Shown: positions 23,627 to 35,098 of the stretch, piece by piece | Position numbering within the stretch: the first letter of the stretch is position 1 | Layout of the letters: the number at the start of each line of letters is the position of its first letter | From: Parapristionchus giblindavisi | Lineage: Eukaryota > Nematoda > Chromadorea > Rhabditida > Diplogasteridae | NCBI GenBank assembly: GCA_943737045.1 | Contig: CALSFV010000218.1 | Location: forward strand, 992,001 to 1,056,000 | Reading direction: 5' to 3' | DNA: 64,000 bases | Notes under the pieces: model-generated | The model's database searches: none | Told to the model about the DNA's origin: nothing | What the model saw: only the letters and a program-made list of their open reading frames with translations | Position numbers and translations under genes: made by a program

Positions 23627-26477
23627 TTAGAGACGGACTTCACACCACTGAAACGAAACAATTAAATTAAGTAGAAAGACATTTTTTTACTCACAGCATC
23701 AATGCCTCCTGGGGGATTCAATTTATCGGCGAGTTTCTGGAGTGCCTGAATGACATTATGATAACATTTATAAGTAGCGTGCACATAGAAGCTAAGATAA
23801 GGGAGAGGATAGACGATTTAGGTCTGGGTTTAGGTCTCCGATTCAAACAATTCTTTCAGTACTATCTGGTTTCGTGTGATTAGTTTATCTCTATACCTTT
23901 ATAGAAAACTATAGAACTGTTAAGTAAATATCAATTACTCACACTAAGAGGGCAGAAGTCCTCTCCTAGAGGACATCCTTCCACGAAAGGAGTCACTACA
24001 CGGAAGTCAACAGTGGGATCGTCATGGTAGAGAAGCTCAAATTATATCTTTCAAATTTTAAAATCATCTATCAAAATAATATAATTCAATTTTTTTTTAA
24101 CATGTGTGGATGAAAACGATTTCTCACTCTAAAAACCAAATCTGATCCTCCGTTTCTCGTGTCCAAAAAGAATTCGGTGAACACTGCTGACGTGTATTCC
24201 GGGTAGCCACCGGCTGTAATATTAATATCATATTACGTTTTGATTTTGAATTGAAAATCTTACTCTTCATGACGTGTTTCGTTGCGCCAAGTGCAGTCAT
24301 GTACGCGAATACCGTATCGTCATGCTGGAATGATGAATGGTTAAAGAAGATCAATAGTCAATTATCGATCTTCACATTTCACAGATAGAAAGGATATGTG
24401 AACTTAAATGAATTATGTCAAAGGTTTAAAATTAATAAAAATAATAATATTCTCACAGACGACACAACGTAGTACTTTAGCCTCTGCAAAAAGTGATCAT
24501 CGTCTTTGCAAGAATTATTCTCTCCGTATTTGGTCTTCTTGTAGCAATCCAAAACTTGCTTGCCCTTCATTGTAACCTGGATAGAGATCAAAGATTAAAG
24601 ATCAAAGATCAAAGATCAATCTGCGTTTACTTCATTCAACAATGGTCCACCTCTGATCATTGGGATCTCAACAGTCAGATCGATGCCGTTGATGACACCA
24701 TCAGCTGAAATAGCAAAGATCAAATTTATGTTCAAAGATCAAAGATCATTACCAAAGATTCCATTCTGTAGATCGATATTCTTATTGTTCACATCAGCAG
24801 TTCTCTGGTTGATGTCTTCCGTATACCATGGGTACCAAGTTGAGAAATTAGTGGGAAAATGGATTTTCTGAAAGTGAAAATATACTTTTCATAGCTTACA
24901 CATAATATCATAATATGCATTCTTGTTACTGATCAAATAGAACAATGTCTTTCTGTTCAAGGTTTATAAGTTTTTTTTCCCTCATTTCGCCTTTAAAGGC
25001 ACACCCCAAGTTAGTTTTACTCTCCGCACTGGCAATACTCTCTCGAAGACAAAGAACGTGAGAGAGTGTGGCCAGAGCGGAGAGTTTTAAATTAGCTTGG
25101 GGTGTCACTTTAACTTAAATCAGTTTAGAAAAATAAATCTTACTTCACACTTCATGCCATCCCATACATGATAGATATTGTCGAAGGTGATATCTTCTGG
25201 TCTCGCATTTGTCTTCTCTCGAAGATAGTTCAGAATTTCTTGAGTCTACAATGTATGTCTCATGAGACGTACCATTCGATATCATTTTTTTTTTCCATTT
25301 TCAAATTGGAAAAAGACCAACTCAAACTGACATCATAAGACTGTTCATAATTGATGTATTCCGCAGTTTGGTGTGCAAGATCCCATAGGTCGTCTTGTCT
25401 GTTACATTGAGTCTCCGGATCTCCCATCTTAAGACAATGAATGTTATGCAAATGAAAAGTAGAAAATGCTCACATGATCAGTGGTTCTATCGACAGTATG
25501 AATGGGAACGGGAATGTAGGGATTCGGCCACCCATTCATATCTGTAAATCAATTTCATTTATAAAGAGAATATGGAGAATAAATTATGTAAATGATAAGT
25601 TCATAAGTTTAAGACGGACCAGGATAATCGGTTCCCTTTCTAGCCTGAGTACGTGAGTACATGCCAGCCATGTTGGACATAGCGGAGGCCAATGTGCGAT
25701 TTCTATCCGTTGAACGGACATAGATCTGAATGATAAATACGATATCAATACAAATCGAGAACGCAATAGGACTATCAGTATCGTAAAGCAACACCCCAGC
25801 TAACTCCGCTCTGGCAATACTCTCTCGCTTTCTTTGTCTACGATAGAGCGTTGCCAGAGTAGAGAGTAAAATTAGCTCGGGTGTGCCTTTAAGATGAAGT
25901 GAAACCCTGACCAACGATCTAGTCACGAGTGGATTACCTCTTGCGATTTGTACAATTCAGATAGATATTGATTATTCTCTGCATATCTCTTCCACAGTTT
26001 CCTACCGAGATCAAAATGTTGCTTCATACCGATCTATAATTGATGTATTCCAATTGTTTTCCTGTGAAATATTATTATTACTAATGTCATCGGCTTCGAT
26101 CAAAAGCAATGAATAACGTTAAGATATCATATTCCAGTTGTAACAAGAATCTAACCGGACTCAATTCTCCGTATCCTCCGCCTCCAAATGTCCAATCAGC
26201 CTCAGTCAGAACATCACCGACAAATGGATCTGTAGGGGAGCGGTCGCCATGTCTCCAGATCTAAACGTAGTTCAAAGATCAAAGATCAAACTTTATGAAG
26301 ATCAAAGTTCAAAGATTATACCGCATTGACTAACGCGAGTTCGAATCCATCAGGCGTAGCGTCGGCAAGTTTACTAACGATCGTTAGCTTATCCCAAGCG
26401 GCCTTTTTCTCTTCAGGAGTGGGAAGATAGAGACAGGCTACTGTGGAGACAAGAAGAAGAAGAATGTATGGTCTCAT
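23627..26477 (-). CDS. Histidine acid phosphatase C, secreted, soluble type (449 aa)
   Basis: Fifteen phase-consistent exons: 26322-26477, 26156-26260, 25938-26033, 25620-25725, 25474-25541, 25332-25427, 25144-25245, 24753-24867, 24631-24704, 24457-24576, 24264-24324, 24128-24213, 23943-24035, 23695-23745, 23627-23647. The signal peptide is MRPYILLLLVSTVACLY. IWRHGDRSPTDPFVGD carries the phosphorylated His motif and HDDTVFAYMTALGATKH the second active-site block (HDD). The C-terminus is short (NPPGGIDA then WCEVRL) with no Ser/Thr linker and no hydrophobic anchor, unlike A and B. The exon pattern equals that of D, its head-to-head neighbour. Two MITE copies sit in its introns. It probably acts as a secreted digestive or lysosome-like acid phosphatase. 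Confidence 0.93.
24993..25112. mobile_element. GCACACCCCAAGCTAATTT MITE, copy 3
   Basis: AAAGGCACACCCCAAGTTAG to AAATTAGCTTGGGGTGTCAC with inner CTCTCG...CGTGAGAGAG. Intron 7 of phosphatase C. Confidence 0.85.
25786..25892. mobile_element. GCACACCCCAAGCTAATTT MITE, copy 4
   Basis: AAGCAACACCCCAGCTAACT to AAATTAGCTCGGGTGTGCCT. Slightly shortened at the left end. Intron 3 of phosphatase C. Confidence 0.8.
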
Positions 26478-27464
26478 GTTTGGTTGATTACCTAATTAAA
26501 CTTTGATGACAAGACATAATATCGAGTTAAATGTCAAAACAGAAAGTACGAAACGAATAGATTGAAACGCAATCGTTTATCAGCTTTTCACGCTGTTCAC
26601 ATCAATAACTTTCGAACAATAATTTGATAGGAAGCAGTATTGGATTATAGATTATCAAAGAATTATCGATAATGGAAGGCTTAAAGTCGAAACACGCTTT
26701 GCTCGAGAATTCCTATCCTTATCAGTGGCCATAATGGGATAGTGATAGAAACGACGAGACAAATGACTACAAGGAGATGAAAGAAAATTGACAATGCTCT
26801 CATGCCTTCTCGGAGTGAATCTCTAGTGATAAGAATGAGATTATTGTAGAGAATACTGCCGGTTCTGGAGAAATACAGAAACTACAGTTGTATATAAAAT
26901 ACGATTGAGGGATGGTCAATATGATGTTATGTACAAGAAAACGTGTGGATTCGTGTAAAAGACATAATATGTTCATAATATGTTCGATCTTTATCAGGAT
27001 TGTACTATATTTCAGCGTATTAAATATCCAAGTTCTTTTTTTCGAGCTCAAAGTAACAATATGAAAGGTACAAAATTATTGAAATTTGTATTCCCTATTT
27101 TAATCCGTGCTGTCCCAAGCACCAATAAGACAGAACTATAATTCATCGTAAATGTCATTCTTTCATCATTAGTTAACCACAAATGAGCATTCTAACTAAA
27201 AATATAATATTGATGATAAGAAGAAGGGAGCTAATGTGTCTGTTATCTCATTTGGTGATAATCAGCCTCGTGTAAGCTTCTTGTCACTCGGCTCTATTCT
27301 CAATGTAACCTTTCCCAGAAATATTTTCATTTATTGAAACCAATTTAGAATGAATTACCAATAAAAAACGTGTCATTACAGAGATTATGAAAGCCTGTCA
27401 TTTTTATATGGATCTCGATTATTTAATTACCTCTTGTGTTTTAGACGGGGTAGATCAAACCGAT
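26478..27464. promoter_or_regulatory. Shared divergent promoter region of phosphatases C and D
   Basis: 987 bp between the two start codons, which point away from each other. It holds TTTATCAG (26576-26583) and TTATCAGT (26719-26726, ACTGATAA on the minus strand), plus other TGATAA cores nearer D (GGTGATAATC near 27254). This fits a common intestinal GATA-driven control region. The assignment is by motif only. Confidence 0.45.
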
Positions 27465-30400
27465 ATGAAGCTCCTTATCCTCTTGGTTCTCGCGATTACT
27501 GCACTGGCAATAGGAAGCGATTCTACCGGGGGAAAGAAGACCACTGGCAGATTCGCTAAGAAATATATTGATGGCGTTCCCGACGGACTTGAATTGTTCC
27601 TGGTCAATGCGGTCAGAGATTTACTTTTATATTTACCATTATTTATCTTATTACTTAATATATCTATCTTGTCAAGATACTTTTCAGTATCATTATGCAA
27701 ATAAACGTGCCACATGTCGTTGAAATGAATAACTAGTCTTTTGCGAACCAGAAACTAGCATTTCCGTGTCATTTCAGGAAAAGTTGAATGTTCATGGTTG
27801 GCCATGTATTATGTGTTGTAGATTTGGCGTCACGGAGATCGTGCTCCAACTGAGCCATTCAGAGGAGATGTTTTGACTGAAGCAGATTGGACATTTGGAG
27901 GTGGAGGATATGGAGAATTGAGTCCGGTTAGATATAGATAAACAAGAGGACTCTCTCAATTTCGCGCGCTCTCTCGCACTGTCGAGAGAGCGCGGCGAAA
28001 TGAGAGAGTGCCGAGAGAGCGCGCGGAATAGAGAGACGCAGACAACTCCTCGTGATTTTGCAGATCACTATATCGAGGCAATATTAGCGGTGCAACGGAG
28101 ATATGGGCTCATAATACATCGTTGTGATCCTCTCGTAACGCCGGTTCGAACTGTCATACTCGTCTGGGGCGCAAACGTCTCCATCAAAATTTCCAATAAT
28201 CGACCTTTTGAAAAAATTTCAAAACTAATGATGTAGACAGCCATCATTGCCATTGAATTCTTTCCTAGTAGCCCAATTTTCATACCTCTAGCTCTACCAT
28301 GGACCGAAAATGGCCTGAAAACGTGATCTTACCGTAATCCCGCCCAGGCGTTGCGGGACCACTGGAGCCAAAATTGCTATGCCTATCTTCATCAGCATGG
28401 TCGATAACCCCTATACACAAGTTTTGAGGGTATCAAAATTTTTGGCCTGTGCCAACCCTCTCCCAGATTTGCCCGACTCTTACACAAACGGCCTCTTAGA
28501 AATTGTAAAAAAATGCGAGAAGTGTTCTGTATTTTCAAATACGGTTCTTGGCATTAGTGGGATTCATCTAGATTTATTCAATGTACTCGATACTAGGTGA
28601 TTTCAGATTGGAATGAAGCAACACTTTGATTTGGGTAAGAAGCTATGGAGTCGATATGCAGAGGATAATCAATTCTTATCCGAGCTCTATAAGTCACAAG
28701 AGGTATCCACTAAAATTAACGGACAATTTGGTGTTTGTGTACAGTCCCGCCCGATCGCCCTGTCTAAACGCGGCACGCCGCGGCACGCGGAGGCACGCCT
28801 GTGCCGCATCTCTTTTTACGGGCTGAATAATGTTTCTAAAAATAAGAAAAGTGTGCTAATTATTGGTTGGTCCGATATGATTAATAATGCGACAGAAACG
28901 AAAATTTTTGCTTGACTCTAGATAGTAGAACATAATTTGGGAATTTCGTATGTATACTGTAATGCTACCGTATGCAATATTCAAATTTTGAATTTCCCAC
29001 AATTTTTAATCGGAAATGCGCTAGAACGAGAATACAGGAATCACCCAATACGACAGAATAGCCCAAAATTGCGGGAAATTCAAAATTTGAATATTGCATA
29101 CGGTAGCATATACCTACGAAATTCCTAAATTGTGTCCCACTATCTAGAGTCAAGCAAAAATTTTCGTTTCTGTGGGATTATTAATCATATCGGACCAACC
29201 AATAATTTTTACACTTTTCATATTTTTAGAAACATTATTCAGTCCGTAAAATGAGATGCGGCACAGGCGTGCCTCCGCGTGCCGTGGCGTGCCGCGTTTT
29301 GACAGCGCGATCGGGCGGGACTGTAAATAAGTATGAAAAACACTGTATATTTATCAGATTTGAGAGTGAAAAGTTGTACAGAACATGTAAATCATATTCA
29401 AATGTCGTTAAAATGTTTCTTATTGAGTAAACGTCTATAGTTTCCTCCATATCAGTCGTGCTAATTATCGATTGACATTTTAATATTCTTTTGATCAAAC
29501 ATTAATGTTGTCGAGGAAGCAGTGATAAGAGCAATCTCATTACAATAGAATGACGTGTAACGCTGACTTATTTAACAAAAAAAATAGGTTTTCAACAACT
29601 TTAAAAAATCGTAGCTTGAGATTTGGCATATCACACAAGCTGAAAAAGATATGACATTTGCATAAGTGTCATTGCGAATTTTAATTTTAAGAGTTATGTG
29701 CACTCAACAGACAACAACCGGACACTTATCTCGGCTATGTCTAACTTTGCTGGAATGTACTCAAGGCCTCTTGCCAGAAAAGGAACCGACTATGCAGGTA
29801 GTATCTTGCTATGGCAATAACAACGAGTTTGATGAATATCAAACAAACTTCAAGAATAAATAAATATCCAATCACTGTATTCTGGTCTAATTCGTCTTTG
29901 AAAGCCAGTCGAGCGAGAGAGCATTAATATTGAGAGAGTTTCTATGCTGAGCGGTCGTTCAGGCTTTCAAAAGAAAGAGGATTCTTATTCCCCAAATCGA
30001 TTTTGCAGATGCACAGGGCTGGCCGACTCCGTATGTTCCCGTGCCCATTCACACTGTAGACAAGTCTACTGATCATGTAAAATATTGATTTTTAGATTTG
30101 AATGTCAGACAATTGCAATTTACAGATGGGCGATCCTTTGACACATTGTAATAGAATGGATGATCTGTGGAAGCTAGGACATCAGACAGCTGAATACATC
30201 AATTACGCTAATTCGGATTATGTAAGCCTTAAAGCGTTACTTTCAATGTAAATGGACCTTTTATACAAATTTAATATTCTCTAAAGATATGAGTATCTCA
30301 ACATTTTAGACTCAAGCTACGCTTAACTATCTCCGAGACAAGACGAATTCGAATGCTGACCAGATCAATCCTGATAATATCTATCATATATGGGATGGAA

Positions 30401-31861
30401 TGAAGTGTCAGGTCATTCTTAGATGAATCAATTGTATTTCAGAAAGTCAACCATATTTCATCACTTTATGAAATATCCAGGAATTGTATAAACATAATTT
30501 ACATATTTTCCTTTTTCAGGGTATCCATTTCCCCTCAAATGTCTCGGTATGGTACCCATGGTATACTGACGAAATCAACCAGAGAACTACTGATATCAAC
30601 AACAAAAACATTCAGATGTCCCAGGGAATTTGGGGTGAGTGGATAGATTTTGATCTTTGATCTTTGATCTCTGATCTTCGTTCAGAAGACGGAGGTGTCA
30701 TCGATGGCGTCGATCTTGTACATGAGACTAGAACCATCAGAGGAGGGCCTATTCTCAATGAGGTCGGGCAGAGATTGATCTTTGATCTTTGATCTCTGTA
30801 CTTTGAACTTTCATCTTCTTAGGTAGTCTCCAAGGCTAATGGTGTGCTGGACTGCTACAAAAAGAGCAAGTTTGGAGAGGTGAACAACTGCAAAGACGGC
30901 GATCATTTCTATCAGAGACTCAAATATCATGTGATATCGTCGGTACAACATCATATTTTATATTTCATATTTTTCATAATCGATTGATTTTGTAAAAATT
31001 TTTAAATTACATTGATTGCAGCATGATGACACGATCTACGCATGGACGACTGCACTCGGAGCAACGATGCACATTATGAAGAGTGAGGAGATTGCATTTC
31101 CATAGATTGGTAGAAAACGAAATACTCTAACTGATAGCTTGTTTTTTTGTATTTACATAATAAATTAATATAGAATAATTGTAGATGGTGGATATCCCGA
31201 GTATTCTTCAGCAATTCTGACTGAATTCTTTATCGACACTCGATATGGAGGAAAGGATCCCGTATTCAGGGTAAAATTGAATTTTAATATTTTTAATTGT
31301 AAGGACTAAATTCTTCGGAACTGTTTTGTTGAAATTTCGAAAATTTTATGTTAGAAAAATGGTTGCTCTTGAAACCAATATCGTCTTTTTGGTTTGATCT
31401 TCATTCATTCGCAAAACCCAATTTCCTGCGAAAACATTTTGTGTCAGCTAAACTAAAAGATGTAACTTCAGATGGTGTTCCATGACGATCCCACTGTTGA
31501 CTTCCGTGTAGTAACTGCGTTCATTGAAGGATGTCCCCTTGGAGAGGACTTCTGTCCCCTTAGTGTAAGAGATAATCCATAAAAGACCCTCAATACTCTC
31601 CTACTTGGCTTCATTTTCTTGTTAGCAAAGATTGTGGACGTTTTGACTTTGGCAGAGAGCCGCATACCTTTTGGAACTTTTCTATAGTATCCATTATCCT
31701 ACTATTCCGTACTTTATGTTCAGGTTCTCCAAGGATTCGCCGACAAATACAAGCCACCCGGAGGAATCGATGCTGTATTCATTTTACAGCTTTTTTTAAT
31801 TTTAAACTTTTCATTTCAGTTATGCGAGAATCGTTTGGATCCAAATGTGTTTAACTTGTAA
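27465..31861 (+). CDS. Histidine acid phosphatase D, secreted, soluble type (454 aa)
   Basis: Fifteen phase-consistent exons: 27465-27611, 27822-27926, 28607-28702, 29692-29797, 30009-30076, 30126-30221, 30310-30411, 30520-30634, 30686-30762, 30823-30942, 31022-31082, 31185-31270, 31472-31564, 31724-31774, 31820-31861. The signal peptide is MKLLILLVLAITALAIG. IWRHGDRAPTEPFRGD is the active-site RHGxRxP (Ala where the paralogues have Ser) and HDDTIYAWTTALGATMH the second block. The end is PPGGIDA, then LCENRLDPNVFNL and stop, without an anchor. It is the closest paralogue of C in sequence and exon boundaries. An AATAAA lies at 32053-32058. Introns 2, 3 and 4 carry hairpin elements. Confidence 0.94.
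27952..28011. repeat. GC-rich hairpin in intron 2 of phosphatase D
   Basis: CTCTCTCAATTTCGCGCGCT followed by CTCTCG is mirrored by CGAGAGAGCGCGGCGAAATG followed by AGAGAG, giving a near-perfect stem. Confidence 0.75.
28741..29324. mobile_element. 584-bp palindromic MITE with TA flanks
   Basis: The termini CAGTCCCGCCCGATCGC and GCGATCGGGCGGGACTG are perfect inverted repeats, each flanked by TA (the Tc1/mariner-type duplication). The arms extend about 230 bp inward with few mismatches, including a GC-rich stretch of CGGCACGC words. No coding capacity. Located in intron 3 of phosphatase D, 38 bp from the 5' splice site. Confidence 0.9.
29878..29985. mobile_element. ~105-bp MITE (TCTATGTTGAACGGTCGTTC family), copy 1
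   Basis: TATTCTGGTCTAATTCGTCT to GAGCGGTCGTTCAGGCTTTC with outer inverted AAAGCC words. Shares GAGAGAGTTTCTATGCTGAG with the copies near 33112 and 63625. Intron 4 of phosphatase D. Confidence 0.65.
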
Positions 31862-32143
31862 ATATCATCATCAAAATCATTCTTCCACTCCAAAGTCAGC
31901 GAGGGACTCTCAGGGATTGAAAATCAATCACAACTCACAGATAGTTTACTCATTTTTTCATGTTTGGCTATACTTTACACAATGATATCTATTATAACAT
32001 GAATTTTTTTTTTGTGTATCATTATGCTGTTTTAAGTTCAAAAATTGATATAATAAATTCTTCTATCACATTTAGAAAATACATACATATCATCATCATA
32101 TAAGTGAACAATTCATCTCGTTATGACTACATATTCATATACA

Positions 32144-32149
32144 TTTATT
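32144..32149 (-). terminator. AATAAA polyadenylation signal of the large minus-strand gene
   Basis: TTTATT on the plus strand, 26 bp past the stop at 32175. The phosphatase D signal (AATAAA, 32053-32058) precedes it, so the two convergent transcripts would overlap or nearly meet. Confidence 0.45.
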
Positions 32150-32174
32150 GTATTCCCGCTTATCGTTCTTCATT

Positions 32175-35067
32175 TTATTTACTCGCGCTCGTCTTGGCCT
32201 CCTTACGAATCCGCGACATCTGTAAAATAATAATTGATGGTTTTAAATATGAAATAAGGAAAGAGAGTACTTCTCTCTCTATCTTCATTCCATTTATTTC
32301 CAATGAAGATACCAATATTTGGGGAGTTTTATAAGAAAAAAAAAACAGTTTCGACGTACCTCCTTTGCCGATACGAACTGTTTGAGCTCCGGAATATCCA
32401 GGGCTGCTTCAAGATTCAGCTCGAATCTGTGGTGATATCGTATTATTGACTGACTATGAGTAAGTGGAATGTTGTCCATTAAAATAGATAGTATAGATAT
32501 TTGAATTTCTCATATCTCTATATAGTTCCTTTTAAAAATATAATATTTCTAAATAATTAGATAGTAAATGATAAATGACTTATGATTGTGTTTTATGACA
32601 TAAAAGAGAATATGTTAGTTGAGTATACGAAAGATATATGAGAGCATGTCTGAGGGAATTGACATTCTGACCGGGTGAGGTGACATAGCGAAAAATAAAT
32701 TTTTCTGTTTGATGTGGAATAAAATAGTACACTACCAGGCGACCTCAGCCACACATATGAGAAAGTTTGATTTTTTGTCTGAAGGATACTGTAGGCGAAA
32801 ATGTTCGGTAGGTCGAAAAAATTATTTCGGTTCCCAAGCATCCGATCGACTCGGGAGTGGTACCGATCGATTCCTTGTGCGAATACAAGCAACTTTTGCT
32901 TCGACTACTTTTTAATCAGGACTTCGAAGAATTGAGTTATTATTAAAATAAACTTTTGAACGTTAATTACTATATGACGGTTCTCTAGAATGAAAAAATT
33001 AAATTTGCTTAAATCGTTCTACATTTAATAACTAACCTTATATTAAAATATGAAGACAAACAACCCTGTCAACGATAGTACACGAAAGCAAAATACGACA
33101 GCACACAGTATTCTGGTCCAAGCCATTTTTCTTCCAAAGCAAGACAAAGGAGAGACCATTGTATTCGAGAGAGTTTGTATGTTGAGCGGTCGTTCTTGCT
33201 TTGAAAGTCATGAGAACGCTGTGAGCAACTTATAAACAACTCATTTCACGCTAATCATTTATGGTGTATTTGTCATACTGCATGCGCATCTTCTTCACGG
33301 CTCTATACCCGGATTCCATGATAAGTGATTTACTCTGTTTTTGAACAATTTTTTTACTTAAAATGAAAGGACACGATGGGGAAAAGATTTTAAAAAGAAA
33401 ATGAATCGAGCAAGAATAAAGCTATTAATGGGGTCTGGTATAGAGACGTGAATGAGACGGTGCGATACTGCACCATAAGATTATGGTTAAGTAAGTTTTC
33501 ATTTCGTATTTTTCTATCGTGTTCAAATTCCCAATATTTTTTGTCTTCATATTTTAATATAAGGTTAGTTATTCTTAAAAAGAGCGGTACAAATCATAAA
33601 TGGGCGGGGTGCATAGAGCTCGATTCCACAGGATATATCCAAACCAAAAGTGGTTAATTTTACATTCGGCCTTCACATTTTTTCTGAGAAATTTGACCTA
33701 TACGCCATTTTTTACAGGGGCCTTTCCACGCAATTTTCGAAAGGTCCAAATTTTACTGGGGCACCCCCATGACGGCGCCCATGTATGGTACAAATCGATT
33801 CCTCGTTCGAATACAAGCAATTTGTACTCCAATCACCTAAAAATGGGAAATTTGAACACGATTGTAAATTACAACAGAAACTCAGAAAAATTCATTTTAC
33901 ATTCATTCATTCATCTTATGGTGCAGTATCACACCGTCTCATTCACGGCTCTATACCAGACCCCATTAATAGCTTTATTCTTGCTCGATTCATTTTCCTT
34001 TTAAAATCTTTTCCCCATCGTGTCCTTTAATTTTAAGTAAAAAATTGTTCAAAAACAGAGTAAATCACTTATCATGGAAGCCGGGTATAGAGCCGTGAAG
34101 AAGATGCGCATGCAGTATGACAAATACACCATAAATGATTAGCGTGAAATGAGTTGTTTATAAGTTGCTGTCGTATTTTGCTTTCGTGTACTATCGTTGA
34201 CAGGGTTGTTTGTCTTCATATTTTAATATAAGGTTAGTTATTAAATGTAGAACGATTTAAGCAAATTTAATTTTTTCATTCTAGAGAACCGTCATATAGT
34301 AATTATCGTTCAAAAGTTTATTTTAATAATAACTCAATTCTTCGAAGTCCTGATTAAAAAGTAGTCGAAGCAAAAGTTGCTTGTATTCGCACAAGGAATC
34401 GATCGGTACCACTCCCGAGTCGATCGGATGCTTGGGAACCGAAATAATTTTTTCGACCTACCGAACATTTTCGCCTACAGTATCCTTCAGACAAAAAATC
34501 AAACTTTCTCATATGTGTGGCTGAGGTCGCCTGGTAGTGTACTATTTTATTCCACATCAAACAGAAAAATTTATTTTTCGCTATGTCACCTTATATGTGA
34601 CTTCCCTCAGACAGGCTCTCATATGCGGTCCGATGTTTCGGCCTGGTCCTAGACACCGGAAGTAGACGAGCACATATAGGACAACATGTTTCGGTTTTAC
34701 AGAGTAAGATTATATTGGATGATTGATAATCTTACCGATCTTTTTGTACTTGTGCTTCATCATAGTCACCCTTTTGGAGTGCATCCATTCGTTCGATCAA
34801 TAGCTCCTGATAAATTAGATTTCAACAAAATAAACAAAATTCATCTTCAATCAATCGATATTCACTCACTTTTAGCGGTTCTTCTCTCAGTCGCAGCTTC
34901 TGCAGACATTTGTCGATTCCGCCAGCTTGTGAGTACCTTGAAAGTGTGTCTAAAGAATATTAAAGATGAAAAATCAACATATATCGTCAATGTAATATCA
35001 TGACTACTGTAAACAACAGGTACTATATTGTAAAGTTCAAAGGTAAAGTCATCACAATATCAAAGAT

Positions 35068-35098
<31 letters not shown>

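Noticed and set aside
27200..27460. In-frame upstream ATG for phosphatase D at 27387
   Set aside because: The ATG at 27465 starts a normal signal peptide (MKLLILLVLAITALA). Starting upstream would bury it behind 26 residues.
32593..34652. Pairs of identical 68-codon and similar 91-99-codon frames on opposite strands
   Set aside because: Explained by the 2-kb palindrome. No splice context or motif.
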